Source of the DNA: Takakia lepidozioides
Lineage: Eukaryota > Streptophyta > Takakiopsida > Takakiales > Takakiaceae
Length of the DNA stretch: 64,000 nucleotides
Assembly (NCBI GenBank): GCA_030704615.1
Contig: CM060732.1
Location: forward strand, 29,865,053 to 29,929,052
Direction: 5' to 3'
This document shows positions 10,430 through 21,943 of the stretch, in pieces. The position numbers were made by a program, and so were the translations under genes. A model generated the notes under the pieces. The model saw only the letters and a program-made list of their open reading frames with translations. It had not been told where the DNA came from and did not search any database. Every line of letters begins with the position of its first letter. Within the stretch, counting starts at the first letter, position 1.

Positions 10430-11555
10430 GTTTCACACTGTGTTTATTTAACTTGACATCCTCTACCACTAGCTGGGGTAGGGGTATAGACGCTGGTGCT
10501 ACGGCTGAAGGAGAATAGGACCTGGGCACAGGCACAATAGATGTGGTACGTGTGCGGGAGCGTCTTCCTGTCCAAGCTGGTTGTTGACTCTCTGCTGTGT
10601 GTTGCCGCTTGACTCGTTGTCCGTCGTCGCTGGGTGTTGCCGCTTGAGTCCACTGTCCTTCGCCGTTGCCTTGGACTTGTGCCCTCGTTGTCTCCTTTTT
10701 TTGTGAAGCATCCATTTGGTGGTGTACCACTTACTCCAGCAGAGGGGCCCAACTGGAATCCATTTGAAGACGTTGGTGCTGGGGCTTGGTACGGTGCCTC
10801 TACACGGGCTGCTATGCAGTCGTCAGCATTGTGGGTCCCACCGCTACTCATCGTTGCTGCCACTCGCTCTCTATTGCTTCACTCGCTCTCTATTCACGAA
10901 TGAACTCATGTCTGAATGCTTTGCATATTCAGATTCATGGGCACCCACATGGCTTAGTGGTCAAATCTCAGCCCCATTTGCCCAAAATTCATATGGAGTC
11001 ATTTGTATGTGGAATTTGGAGGGTGGAATTGTATTCCAAACAATGTTTTTTTTTGGATTTTGTAAAGTAGTTGGCGAGTCTACCTATCTCATGTAACTAG
11101 TGCTCATGTGGCGAAATCAATCAACAGGCTCATTTTTTCTGGTGGCTATAGGCAAAAAATTTATATGTAAATATGGCGCATGATTTGATTTGTTTGGAGC
11201 ATTTGGTGGCTAATTTTTTTTGTAGAGGTGGTGAAATAATGTGGCGATTAACAAGGGTCAATTGTGGTTTGGATGGCATCCTAGACCCTTAAAAGAGGGC
11301 TTTCTGGCGAATAGAACTTGGGAAGAAATACAGACATGAACTGCAAACAAGGGCCATTCACAAAGATAGAGTTGTGGGGGGATTGAAGACTGCCCTCTGC
11401 AGCGCAACTCACCTACACCTACAAAACAAAAATGACATCAAATGTGACCCAAGCAAACAATTCAAATATGGATCACGGAAGAGGGTGTCATAACATGCCG
11501 ACTTCAAGGAAAGAAAAGCCTGTCTGGCTGATCAATATTCATATTGTCCATATGA
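10430..11555. other. No gene seen
   Basis: Frames of up to about 139 codons around 10440-10900 on either strand are Ser/Thr/Arg-rich and unrecognised. The rest is AT-rich and has no support for a gene. Confidence 0.4.
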
Positions 11556-11559
11556 ATTA

Positions 11560-12346
11560 GTTCAGACACATTGAACCATAATAAGCCATGCTTACATTTG
11601 CACACTCAAATGGTGCCTTGGATTTGCCATAACCTTTGCAGCCCAATACCTCTAAGTGTAGTTGTAGAGGACATCGTAGGTAACAGGGTCCACAACGGCA
11701 TCAACAAGACGACCGTTGTTGCGGAATTTGAACATAGACCCTCTCTTCAAAAAACAATATGCCTCAAACACCAATGTCTGCAAAAGAGGGATCAACTCCA
11801 AGGTCTAGTTTAGATACACCACGATATGAAGTGAAGGCAATAGATTGATAACTTACACTCCGGCCCTCTGTTCGCAACCCCTGCGTATTGATGCAAAACC
11901 ATTTTTTGAGGAGGACCGGGGTGGCACTTTCGATGTCCACCTTGCCACAACATTCTCTGTGGTCTTCCCTCTTGTGGCAAGGACCACCATACATCCACCG
12001 TCATCCAAGAGTATCCCCGCCAGCCCAAACCCGGCTCTCCAATAGTCCTCAGTAAACTTGTTCCAGGTGGGCACACCATCCAGGCCCTCCAGCACCTCCC
12101 CATCTGGAATATCGAGGAGAATCATATCGCAGGCTCTCTCCACCTCACACACCCCCCCCCCCCCCCCCGAGTGCTCTTGCAATCCATGCTCACAGCCGTG
12201 AAGAATTCCATCATGGCTTCCAAACCAGGGGTGTCTTTAGGCTCTGTAGCGGCAGCCCTCTTCTTGGCTTTCCCCTTCACCTCCTCCGGAGACTTGCTGT
12301 GTGCCACCTTCTTCGCCCTGACAGCCAGAGCGTCAAGGAAGCTCTC
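11560..12346 (-). pseudogene. Fragment of a methyltransferase-like gene interrupted by the LTR of element A
   Basis: On the minus strand, immediately after the LTR boundary, the frame reads ESFLDALAVRAKKVAHSKSP and a Lys/Ala-rich stretch. After a run of 17 G it continues as ACDMILLDIPDGEVLEGLDG, then PTWNKFTEDYWRAGFG and a segment ending near 11853 with a splice-donor-like GTAAGT. A further exon-like piece reads GSMFKFRNNGRLVDAVVDP (about 11745-11690). The ILLDIPDG segment resembles a degenerate DPPY-type motif of adenine-specific methyltransferases, followed by a helix and an ILLDDGG strand as in Rossmann-type methyltransferases. That family assignment is inference and could be wrong. The other side of the insertion is not visible because a LINE replaces the sequence beyond 25232. 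Confidence 0.4.
12152..12168. repeat. 17-base C homopolymer
   Basis: Uninterrupted run of 17 C on the plus strand (G in the sense of the methyltransferase-like fragment). The reading frame changes across it, so length variation or a base-calling error here decides whether the fragment is open. Confidence 0.95.
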
Positions 12347-13341
12347 TGTCGTGCGGCTTTTACTCACCCATCCCTTCGCTATTCGAGGCGGAAACTCCAA
12401 GATAGAAGAGTTGGAAATCTCTAAGTACTCAGCCCGCGCAGAACAATCAGTCATGACCTACAGCTAGTGTATCATGGGGGTATTTCCTATTTGTTTTCCT
12501 TTTGGTATTCATGTTTGCTATCTTACCATTGATAATTAAGTATCAGTTTGCTTTATCAATCTATTGGATTCCATCAGCTCATCCATTCATTTCACAGCTT
12601 CACTCAGATCTCTCTACACAGTGTGATTGTATCGTAAAAGTATCCGATTATGATTTATCAGGTATCAGGCCGAAGCCATTGTGTCTCTAATCTGCTCTAC
12701 AATATCATTACAGCCTTGCCTATATCAAGCATCTACTCATCATCTCTCTATCTTCACTTCCGTTCCTCATCTCTACCCGATCCCCTCTCCTCTATCACCA
12801 AGAAGTCCTCCTCCGAATGATGTCCCTCAATTCCCCGTTTTCCCCCTTTATCTTCCTATCCGCGGTTCTAACCGTTTCCCTCACTAACCGTCGTCTGTGA
12901 ACTAACATGTTCCCTTCGCAGGTGTTGTTCCCCACAGTCGTTCCCTGTCCTACTCTTCGTTCCCTATGATCGTGACAGCTGTGTCAAGCTGTGACTGGCT
13001 GTGTGAAACTGTGACGGGCTGTGACTGGCTGTGCGACTGTGTTTGGCTGTGTCGGGCTGTGACTGGCTGTGTGGCTGTGCCGGGCTGTGTCGGCTGTGTC
13101 GGCTGTGTCTGCTGTGACGACTGTGACGGGCTGTGTTGGCTGTGTTGGCTGTGACGACTGTGACGGGCTGTGTTGGCTGTGTTGGCTGTGACGACTGTGA
13201 CGACTGTGACGGGCTGTGTAACCCCCCTCTACAGTGCGCTGCTGTCACCCCTAAGGCTCCTGTTGGTCTCAGTCTGTGCAAAAATTAAGGGTACCCTACA
13301 GATCCCGTATAAGTGTCTAAGTCCCCGACAGTCCTCTAACA
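12347..13341 (-). repeat. 3' LTR of element A (995 bp)
   Basis: In the element's sense it starts TGTTAGAGGACTGTC at 13341 and ends GCCGCACGACA at 12347. It contains the CACAGCC-type U3 repeats (12967-13220). Near its 3' end it carries the ORF1 start (ATG at 12454), which here reads out of the LTR into flanking DNA. The flanking bases on the left are GCTCTC. The matching target duplication on the right is lost. Confidence 0.85.
12967..13220. repeat. CACAGCC-type tandem repeats in U3 of the A 3' LTR
   Basis: Irregular array of units such as GGCTGTGACGACTGTGACG and GGCTGTGTTGGCTGTG on the plus strand, that is, CACAGCC/GTCACAG repeats in the element's sense. Longer than the array in the D LTR, which shows that copy number varies between family members. 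Confidence 0.85.
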
Positions 13342-13358
13342 TTACCCCTTCCCCCCTC
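13342..13358 (-). other. Polypurine tract of element A
   Basis: On the minus strand GAGGGGGGAAGGGGTAA directly precedes the TGTTAGAGG start of the 3' LTR. This is the expected position and composition for the plus-strand primer of reverse transcription. Confidence 0.75.
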
Positions 13359-13379
13359 AAAAAGCCGTGTCCTCACGGT

Positions 13380-16300
13380 TTACTGATTTCGACTAGCAAA
13401 CCTTTGTGAGTGAGCACCTTCTTGACGTTGAGAGTTTCGTGGCGGACTGTGTGTACGAGCCCGAGGTCTGTCTCTGGTTGACGGAGATGGTTGATCATTA
13501 CCTGGATAAGTGAGGCCCTCTGGAGGCTGATATCGAGGTAATCTTTCCGGCATAGGAGATCCCCTTCGCTTCTTCTCTTCCATCTGAATTGCATAGTCTT
13601 CTCCCATGTCAAAAGAATTCGGTGAAGAAACAGTTGTATCAGAATCCTCATCGCCTCTCAGGTGTTTTAATTTTCGAACTTTTTGTGGAATCATCTGGGG
13701 CATACAATGCTGTCCTACCATGTCTGGAAGTTTGTATTTTACAACTTGGTGTAACCGCTGAACAGCAAAATTGGTGTAGACACTGAGCTCCTTGTCTGTC
13801 CAGGTGAGTGGGTACCAATTACTGGTGCAGCGTGCAAGTATTTCCATGCCACATGTCCCTTATAGAAAATGTCATCAATGCCGAATTTCTGTGTTGACAA
13901 ATGGTTGCAGGCCACTTGAAACCATGAACGAATTTGAGAATCCTTTTGCATCATAACTTTTGGGTATATAGGTACATATGAGGTGACACCGAAGGTAATA
14001 CCCAATGATCTCCACTGGAATAACTCAGAAAGCGTGTTTGCATCTTTTGTTGCTCAATGTGGTAACGTACCAGGAAACAAGCAGCGTAGTATAACCCGCA
14101 CCCCATGACAATACTTGCTATCTCCTTGGTCTTGGTATAAATGAGTCCATGTACAACCTGGAAAGCAATCAATTCCCTCAACATGGTACCTGCTTCGTGC
14201 CAGTATTGTGCAAAGTGATGATCTTCAATATGTCGATTGTTCGGAAGAACTTTAGTCCTAGTTGCCACTGGCAGCCAAATACGCATGATTTGGTAGTAAT
14301 GTGCGAATGACTGCGGAGGACTAAATTCTTTCCAAGCCAAATCCAACATGATGGGAATTTGGTTGAAGGGCATAATCATAGCCCTACTGTACTCCCTTAC
14401 AGCTGGAGTTTTAGGTGGGTTAAAAGCGGCATTGCCCCATACCTCCGGCTGTGGTGGCTGTGGTGTGGTTGTAATAACCACAGGTTCAGCTATTGGTACA
14501 GTGACTTGTTGTGGTGGTGGTGGTACTGGCTCTTGTATCATTGGCATCTCCTGCACCTCCTGTGAAGACTGAAAAGCCAAAGTTCTGGCTTGTAAATAAG
14601 AAGCCATTAGCTGTTCCTGAGGAATACAGACTCTTTGGTCGATGTTTGAAGTGAGGTCTTCCACTTGAGTCTGGAGTCCGTCTACATCCTCTTGTAACTC
14701 TGCTATCCTACTATAGACATTGTCTATAGTAGTTGTGGCAATGTTCTGCACCTGCAGCCTGAGCTCATTCATCTCGCTTTGGGTGAGCTTCCGTGGTGCT
14801 TTGCCCTCTACTGGCCCTTGTGCTAACCAGACCTGCATAAGGCTGTTATCCACCAAGTTGCTTGTGGTTCCCCTGAGAGTTTGCTCCTCTCTTAGCTTGT
14901 ACAATTCCAACTGCTGTTGTAAAGCCTCCATGCGCTTCGCCAGAGGTTCAACCAATTGCGCATAAGCAGCAAGTAGATTATTGGCTTCCTTCCAAGCCTT
15001 GTTATTGACCGCGATTTCATTTCTATTGGCCATGATGGTTTGTTGCAACTCCACGATGTGCTTCTCTTGATCACTTCAATCTGCCTGTATTGCTTGAAAG
15101 TATTTTCATTGCGACAGATTGTATTCTTCATATCGACAATGAGCTTCATTTGCTCAACATTCTCTTCTTCTGCCTTCGTACATTTTTCCGCTTGACTGTT
15201 TATTTCTTTGTAGATTGGTCAAGCATAGTTGTAAATGTAGCACATTGTATCGCCATCCTGTTATGCACTGTCTGCAACTCCGTATGTAGTGCATTCAGTT
15301 CTTGCAACTTGCTTTCATGCTGCACCTGCATTTGGTATAGCTGTTGCTTATGTGCTTCGTGCAACTGGTCTTGCGCGAGGCCTGCCTCAATCAGTTGTTG
15401 CTTGGCCAATTGCAAAGCCATTTCTGTATTTCCCAAGTCCTGCTTCATCTTGAGAGTGACCTCTTCATCGACCTTGTTTGCACACTCAGTGGCAAGTCGA
15501 GCCTCAAATTCCTTCCTGAGTTCCTCTTTCAAGGCTGTCAATTGGGTAATTGGAACATGGGATTTGACATAAGTCCCCAACAAATTAAGTGTCCTGCCTA
15601 TGGAACTCATCAGCATTGCCTGTTGAGGGTCATCATGGTGAGGTTGCTGCTGTTCCTCCTGATCTTCAACAGTGTGATGTCTCACTAACCATTCAGGCCA
15701 TTGTCCCACCGGATTTTCTTCCTGAACTACTTCATCTATCACCGGTGCTACAGTGTCATGACCTTCCGCCTGTGGTACCTCCGGCACAGGTGTGTGTATT
15801 ATATGCACCTCAGGATTTCCCTTGGGCAACTGTTGCACCTCTGGGATTTCTGTCTCCTTGACCAGACCAGAATATTCATAGAGAAGGTCCCCCTTCTCTA
15901 TTTCTGCCACTATCTGTTCTGTAGTTGGAATATCTAACCCTTCACTTTCCAAATCAATTATTTCTGGTTGAGCTGCATGGATAACTTGTGACCTTGTGAC
16001 AAGTCGTTCATGTGGCTGTGATGGTTGTGATGCAGAAGTAACTTCCTCCTCCCTCTCCGAAGGTCCTGCTTCCAGTAATAGCATTTCTCTGTGCTGCTGT
16101 GCCCCTTCCTGGCCATGAGCTTGGGAAACATTATCATGCGGAATCCGTGAAGCCAGTGGATCCGCCACTACAGTCTTTCCCCGTCTCTGTCTCTTAGTCT
16201 CGGGTTGCCCTGCTAGTCCACCCTCACTATGTGAAGAGCCTTGCTCTTCCATTGCAGTTGTTTCTGGCTCAAACACTCCCATTTCCTTTCTTTCTTGCGC

Positions 16301-17221
16301 ATTAAGTATGCCAGAATCAAGGATTATTTGAGCAATGATTGGGCCAGACACTATTATAGGAGACTTTGCGGTAGTACCTTGTAATCTTTTCATCTCCTCT
16401 ACCAGTGCGTTGTACATTATGTCCGCCCATTGTACCTCTCGTCCCTTTAGGCCTTTGAGTATTTCCTCCGTGAAGGATCTGCTCAAATACTGTTGGTTCT
16501 GTTTCATGGCAATCAGAACGTTCAATACCTGGCCTACCTCTTTTAACCCTGGGTACACACCCTTGGTACAAGCATAACCCTGAGTTTTAAAGAAACTCCC
16601 TTCTTGGAATAAGTCCTCTATTTGCAGTCTTGCCCTGTGTTGCTCCACATGCACCTGACCTGCTGGTAATCGAAACAATTGCTGGAGGTATAGGGGAGTA
16701 ATCATTAATTCAACTCCCTTCACCGTTGTTGTTCCTGTCCTTGGCTCAAAGTTCTGCAAAAATTGTAACATGTACTGTCTATGGTGTAGTGTCCAATCTA
16801 GGCTTTGCAATCCTTGCAATCTCAGCTCCTCCAGTATCTGTATCGCCTGTGGGGTAGCAATTGTTTGTTTCTGCAGAATCGTGGTGCTCTTCACCCTGAT
16901 TTCCTCCATTCCTCTCACTCTCTTCATTTTAGACTCACAGAACTGTTTTGGCTGTAACAACTGCAGGAATGCCTGTAGTGCACAAAGCATAAACGTATGG
17001 TTGCCGCAGAAAGCTATGGGTAATTTCTTGTAAGCCTGCGGGGCTTGCAAGCATCGCTCAAGAGAAAAGCTCCGCTCCGTCCTTTCGTGTCTATGCCACT
17101 GCGTAAGTAATATTGCGAGCGTATAGTCTGTTAGTTCCTCCATAGTTTCCAAGGTATAGCATTGATGGTCTGTCCTGTCGAAACGCCCGTTAGTCAGAAC
17201 GACGCCGCCTCTTGCGCTCAA
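13380..17221 (-). pseudogene. ORF3 of element A: long coiled-coil protein of unknown function, broken by frameshifts
   Basis: The longest open part is 17221-15200 (673 codons, ATG start at MSARGGVVLTN), followed in other frames by 15149 to about 15060, 15054-13951 (367 codons), 14005-13739 and 13847-13380. Homology with element B across the joins, and continuous heptad-like sequence, show one ancestral protein of about 1,280 residues. The N-terminal ~330 residues are globular, with a pattern around ITPLYLQQLFRLP and LSRSFTEEILKGLKGREVQW that recalls the plant transposon-associated domains of Athila/Tat elements (inference). The middle is acidic and low-complexity. About residues 540-830 form a long Gln/Glu/Ala-rich coiled coil. 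A second globular part contains FNQIPIMLDLAWKEFSPPQS. The tail is basic, Pro/Arg-rich. There is no signal peptide or membrane segment, so it is not an obvious envelope protein. Confidence 0.75.
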
Positions 17222-17616
17222 TTTCCCTCCATTTTCTTGATCCTTTCTCTGGTTTTCTATTGGCTGTATCCGTTGTGACTAGATTTTAGATTTTATCTTC
17301 TTTAGTGGACTTTCCCTGTTGGATAGTCCACTAGGATCACACATGTGACAAGAATTCCGCTTTTCTGTACTTGCCGTTCGTTCCGTTTCCCTTTTTCCGT
17401 ACTCATTAATGGGCCCGCCTTTCATCCCTTTGACGGCCGTTCTTGTCCTCTTTCGTTTTGACACCTGTTCTTGCACTTCCTTCTCGGCTGTGTGTCGCGC
17501 CCCGACCTCCACGTGTCTATTTTTAAAGTAATTTCCGTTTCCTCTTCCTTCAGCCATTTTCCTGAAGTTATTATGTGTCCACTTGTCACTGATTCTATGG
17601 ATCGTGTAACTTTAGT

Positions 17617-17829
17617 AGGCTGTGTTGAGCTGTGACAGGCTGTGTCATACTGTGTTACGCTATGATAGGCTGTGATGCACTGTGGTAAGCTGTGATAGGC
17701 TGTGACACGCTGTGGTAGGTTGTGATAGGCTGTGTTGCGCCTTGCTGGGCTGTGATAGGCTGTGTCACGTCGTGATGGGCTGTGATAGGCTGTGCTTTGC
17801 CTTGATGGGCTGTGATAGGATGTGTCACG
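17617..17829. repeat. CACAGCC-type tandem repeats between integrase and ORF3 of element A
   Basis: Plus-strand array of GGCTGTGATAGGCTGTG-like units with variants (GGCTGTGTCACG, TGCACTGTGGTAAGC). The same short motif occurs, in the same sense, in U3 of the LTRs. The array lies about 400 bases upstream of the ORF3 start in the element's direction. Confidence 0.85.
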
Positions 17830-17849
17830 TTTGTTTTGTCCACCCTGGT

Positions 17850-20794
17850 CATATATGCTGGGCCTAGCGACAAGTGTTCCATACTCCGTTCGTAACACTG
17901 GTGCAGCCCGTGACTGCTCTTGCGGTTCAACATGCAAATCATGCTGCAGGGGTTTGTCATGGATACCACTGTACCCCTTCAATTTATTGCATTGACTCTT
18001 CCCAGCATTTCTTTGTTAATGGTTTGTAACATGGCGGTGTGGTATCATACATCTTTTGTATGACATAAGGTCCTTTCCACGGTGATTTAAGCTTAGAAGC
18101 TTGAATCTTTCCTTTCTTCTGCAACCATAGAACCAAATCCCCCGTCTTAAAAGTCTTTAACTTGCCTTCATCAAACTGTTCCTTTCGCTTCATCTGAATT
18201 CTGGTCATATTATCAGCTGCATCAGCACGTACTTCTTCCACATGGTATAATTCATGTTTCCTGACCTTGATGGAGTCTTGCAATTCCATTCTTTTTCCCC
18301 ACTCCGTTCTCATGGTAGGTAACAGAATTCCACTGGAAGTAAGGCTTCCATACCATAAACTAATTGGAATGGTGTATACTTAGTGGTGACTTTATATGAA
18401 GTCCTGTATGACCACAAAGCTGTCAGCAGCTTTGTATCCCAATCCGTTCTATTTGCATTGACTATCTTAGCCAAGATAGTACATAGTATTTTGTTGGTAG
18501 CCTCTGCCTGCCCATTACCCTGTGGGTAATATGTTGTACTCTTTCTATGCACAATCATAAACTCTTTAGTCAACAACTCAATGGTCGCATTCATGAAGTG
18601 ACTTCCTTGATCACTGATAAATTCTAAGGGACAGCCAAATCTTGTAAGTATGTTCTCGTACATGAACCTTGCTGTGGACTTGGCTGTGTTGTCCCTCAAA
18701 GCTTTAGCTTCCACCACCCACTTTGTAGTATAATCAGTGGCTGTAATTATGTACCTGTTTTCGTGTATTCTTGATGGTTGGTTAATTGGTCCAACAAAGT
18801 CTAGTCCCCATTTCTGAAATGGTTCCGTAGGCATTGTAGGATGCAAGGCCATCCTTCCAGATCTCTGCAAAGGTCCTAGCCTCTGACATTCATCACACTT
18901 CTGACAATACTCGTGTACATCTTTGAACAAAGTAGGCCACCAGTACCTGCGAGTAGTATCTTTCTACTGGTAGTCTCTTCTCCAAAATGACCTCCAGCCA
19001 CTTCTTTATGAACTTCCGCCAAAACTTTATTTACTTCATGGTGGTACAAGCATCGTTTTAGTACTCCATCAGGTCTCCTAACTTATACATTCTGCTTCCT
19101 ACCATAGTATAAGGTAAAGCTTTGATAGCGATTCTCTTCCTCTGCTCCTTACCATAACTAGGTGGGCACTGACCATGAGCAAGGTAGTATATCTGATTGG
19201 CCACTGCCAATCTAACCATTCATCTGCACTTCCTTGCCCCTCCATTACAAATAAACTCGCATCAGGTAACTGATCGTCCACTCCTGGTGGCGGCCTCTCC
19301 TGTTGTTAGCCGTGACAAATGATCTGCCACAAGATGCAAACGGCCAGGCTTGTAAATAACCTCAAACTCAAACTCATGCAAGATTATTAACCACCTCGCT
19401 ATCCTTCCACTTATCAAAGGTTTGTTCACCAGATATATCAGAGCCTGTGATCCACATAAAACATAAACTTTCTTCCTATAGGTAATGCCTGAATTTCTTC
19501 TTGACTGCATAAATCATTGTCAATGCTTCTCTTTCAGTTGTGCTATAGTTCCTTTCAGCACTGTTCATCAACCTGCTAGCATAGTACACAGGTGAATCTA
19601 TATTTCCTGTAACATTCTGGCTAACACCGCTCCACAACGCTTCTCCTGATGCATGCAGTGAACATGAACATACTACTGAATGAGGGTTAATCAGCACAGG
19701 TGTAGTTACTGACACATGTAATTTCCTCAAATCTGACTGTTGACATTAGCTGTCCAGCAAACAAACTGCATCTTTCTTCAGAAGCTGCTTGGTGCTCTAT
19801 TTGTGCATTCTCAATTGACAACTTTGTAAAAATGTTTGACACAAGATCTAATAACTTTAAAACTCTCACTTAACGTCGTTGGAGAGGTTTAATGGACCTG
19901 TCTCCTGGGATCCACAAGAAGTCCCTCTTACACACAATGTGTCCCAGCAGACCCCTGAGTTCACACAGAAAGTACACTTCTCTGGATTCAAGCCCAGACC
20001 TCTCATCCTGCATCTGGCCAGACATACTCCAATTTATGCAAGTGCTCATTCTTAGAGCTGTACACACACTGAAATCATCCAGAACACACCTGCATGAATC
20101 ATCCAGATACTCATGAAAAGATTCACTTATCACTCTCTGAAAGGTCGCTGGTGCATTACAAAGTCCAAAGGGCATGACTTTTATGCATACCCCCCAGTCT
20201 GTGATGAAACTGTTTTTTCCTTGGTCTTCTTCTGCCACTTGCACTTGATTATAACCACTGAAGCCATCCATGAATGAGTACATCTCATGGCCTGCCACAG
20301 TGTCTAATACTGCTTCTGTGAATGGCAAAGGGAAAGGATCTTTCTTTTTGTACAAGCATTCAGCTTCTTATAGTTCACACATACTCTTAGTTTGCCATTC
20401 TTCTTGGGAACTATAACAATGGGTGACAACCAAGTTGATACTCTATTGGGTATATAAACTTAGCCTCAGCCAACTTCTTTATCTCTTCTCCAACCTTCTG
20501 TGCGTAGTTGGGATTCATTCTATACCTCGCCTGCTTGATTGGTACTGACCCTGGTTCCAGTTCAATCTTATGCTGACAGACTTCAGGTGGTATCCCTTTT
20601 AGATCCTCATAGCTCCAAGCAAATACATCTCTGTATTTGATGAACAAGCTTTTAGCTTCTTCGAAGAATTCCGGCTCCAAATCAGCTCCTACTTTCACCA
20701 TCCTCGGTTCCTCTTTAGTTCCCACATTTACTTCTCTCACCTGCTCATCAGCTGTGATTGTCCAACCAGTCACCACTTCATCCTGTAAGCTCAC
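17850..20794 (-). pseudogene. pol of element A: reverse transcriptase, RNase H and integrase, with frameshifts
   Basis: RT starts around 20794. The segment FMDGFSGYNQVQVAEEDQ (about 20275) and the active site VLDDFSV (about 20090) are visible. RNase H follows (19730-19300) with YASRLMNSAERNYSTTEREA and a C-terminal VADHLSR. Integrase has the HHCC finger (H-x4-H in EVHKEVAGGHFG near 19000, C-x2-C in CQKCDEC near 18895). Its catalytic core (18930-18310) has Asp in WGLDFVGPI, Asp in ISDQGSHF and Glu in GQAEATNK, a DD35E pattern. The tail runs to about 17850. Frame breaks near 20411, 20340, 19870, 19500 and 18940 and in the tail near 17990 inactivate it. In life the products copy the RNA to DNA and insert it. 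Confidence 0.85.
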
Positions 20795-21157
20795 AGTGGC
20801 TGGTTCTTCTAGGATTTCTATTTCTCCTCTCTTTCTTCATAGAAATGTGATGGGTCAATGCTGGTTTCTTCTTCTTCTTCAGTTGGTGTTGCTGTCACTA
20901 CACCACAACAGATACCTCTCAAACAACTTAGGCTTTCCACCGCATCTCTGCAACCTGCTCCCACTCTGGGTGTGCAGCAAATAGGGTAGCTTCCTGCTCC
21001 TCATCCAGTCCTCTTCTCCAGTCATACTCTCTGACTCCTCGAGGTCTTCTTGTAGCAGGTAATCTACTAGATTTCTTTGTGGTAATTTGTATCTCGTGTA
21101 TCCCATTATGCACGGTTAGTAACTGAGAATTCCAGTCATGGAATACCCTGGCTTGTT

Positions 21158-21943
21158 TCAGCCACGGACGTCCCATAATAAGGAGTAAGCCTCCATGACT
21201 TCATCCATTTTTAATACAGTTACTGTGATCATAAAGATCATTTTCTGTATCTGTATCTTAACTCCTCTTATTAATCCCAATGGCTGTACACTTCTTTGAT
21301 CTGCCATTGTTACTGTAAATGGGGCTGGTTTCATGTTACTTTGACCAAGCTTCTTCCTTAATTGGTCTGTCATGATATTTACTCCAGAACCACCATCTAT
21401 CAGTACATCAGTTAGTTCTGTGCTTCCAATTCTCAATTGGATTACTGGCATAGAATCATCAAAGTCCATGACTGGTTCTCGCCCTTCCGGCTTCACATTA
21501 TAACTGGTCACCTTGCTGTTCAGGTCTGTGTTTCCTGTCTCTTGGGCAATTCGATTGATTGCTTGATACAGCCTGTGCCTACAATAAGGTGCCACAGCTA
21601 ATAGCTGTCCAATGGTAATTTCTGCTTTGGTCTGAAATATTACTTCAGCCAAAGTCTCTTCATTACTTTGCATGTCTGCATCTTCTTTTTTTCCTTTCTT
21701 CCTCACTCCCTTCTTTTTCTCCATCCGAATCAGAGGAATCTGCCACAGGAATATCAGTACTCTTTTCATTTCCCTTATAGTATCTGCCACTTCCTTGTGC
21801 AGTTCCTTCTCATCTTTCCAAGTCTCTTCATCTTCAGGCATATCATTGCCACTTCCAGTCTCATCTTCTTCCTCTTCTACTGGAGGTATTAGTTTGGCTT
21901 TACTTCTTGTACTATCATTGTACTTACTTCTGGTACAACACAT
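21158..21943 (-). pseudogene. Aspartic protease region of element A
   Basis: A single open stretch of 261 codons between gag and RT. It contains DVLIDGGSGVNIMTDQLRKK (about 21425-21365). This aligns with the active-site loop and following helix of Ty3/gypsy proteases, with Asp-Gly-Gly-Ser in place of the more usual Asp-Ser/Thr-Gly. A Glu/Asp/Lys-rich linker precedes it. It continues towards RT through a frame change near 21158-21180. Expected role: cleavage of the Gag-Pol polyprotein. Confidence 0.75.

Noticed and set aside
10444-10863. 139-codon minus-strand frame as a gene
   Set aside because: Low-complexity Ser/Thr/Arg composition, overlapping open frames on both strands, and no splice sites or domain.
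13380-17221. ORF3 as an envelope-like gene
   Set aside because: No signal peptide, membrane segment, cleavage site or glycosylation-rich domain; the long coiled coil argues against it.
4188-17829. CRISPR-like appearance of the CACAGCC arrays
   Set aside because: Units are short (9-20 bases), irregular and adjacent without unique spacers; the surrounding genome is eukaryotic and the arrays belong to a retrotransposon.
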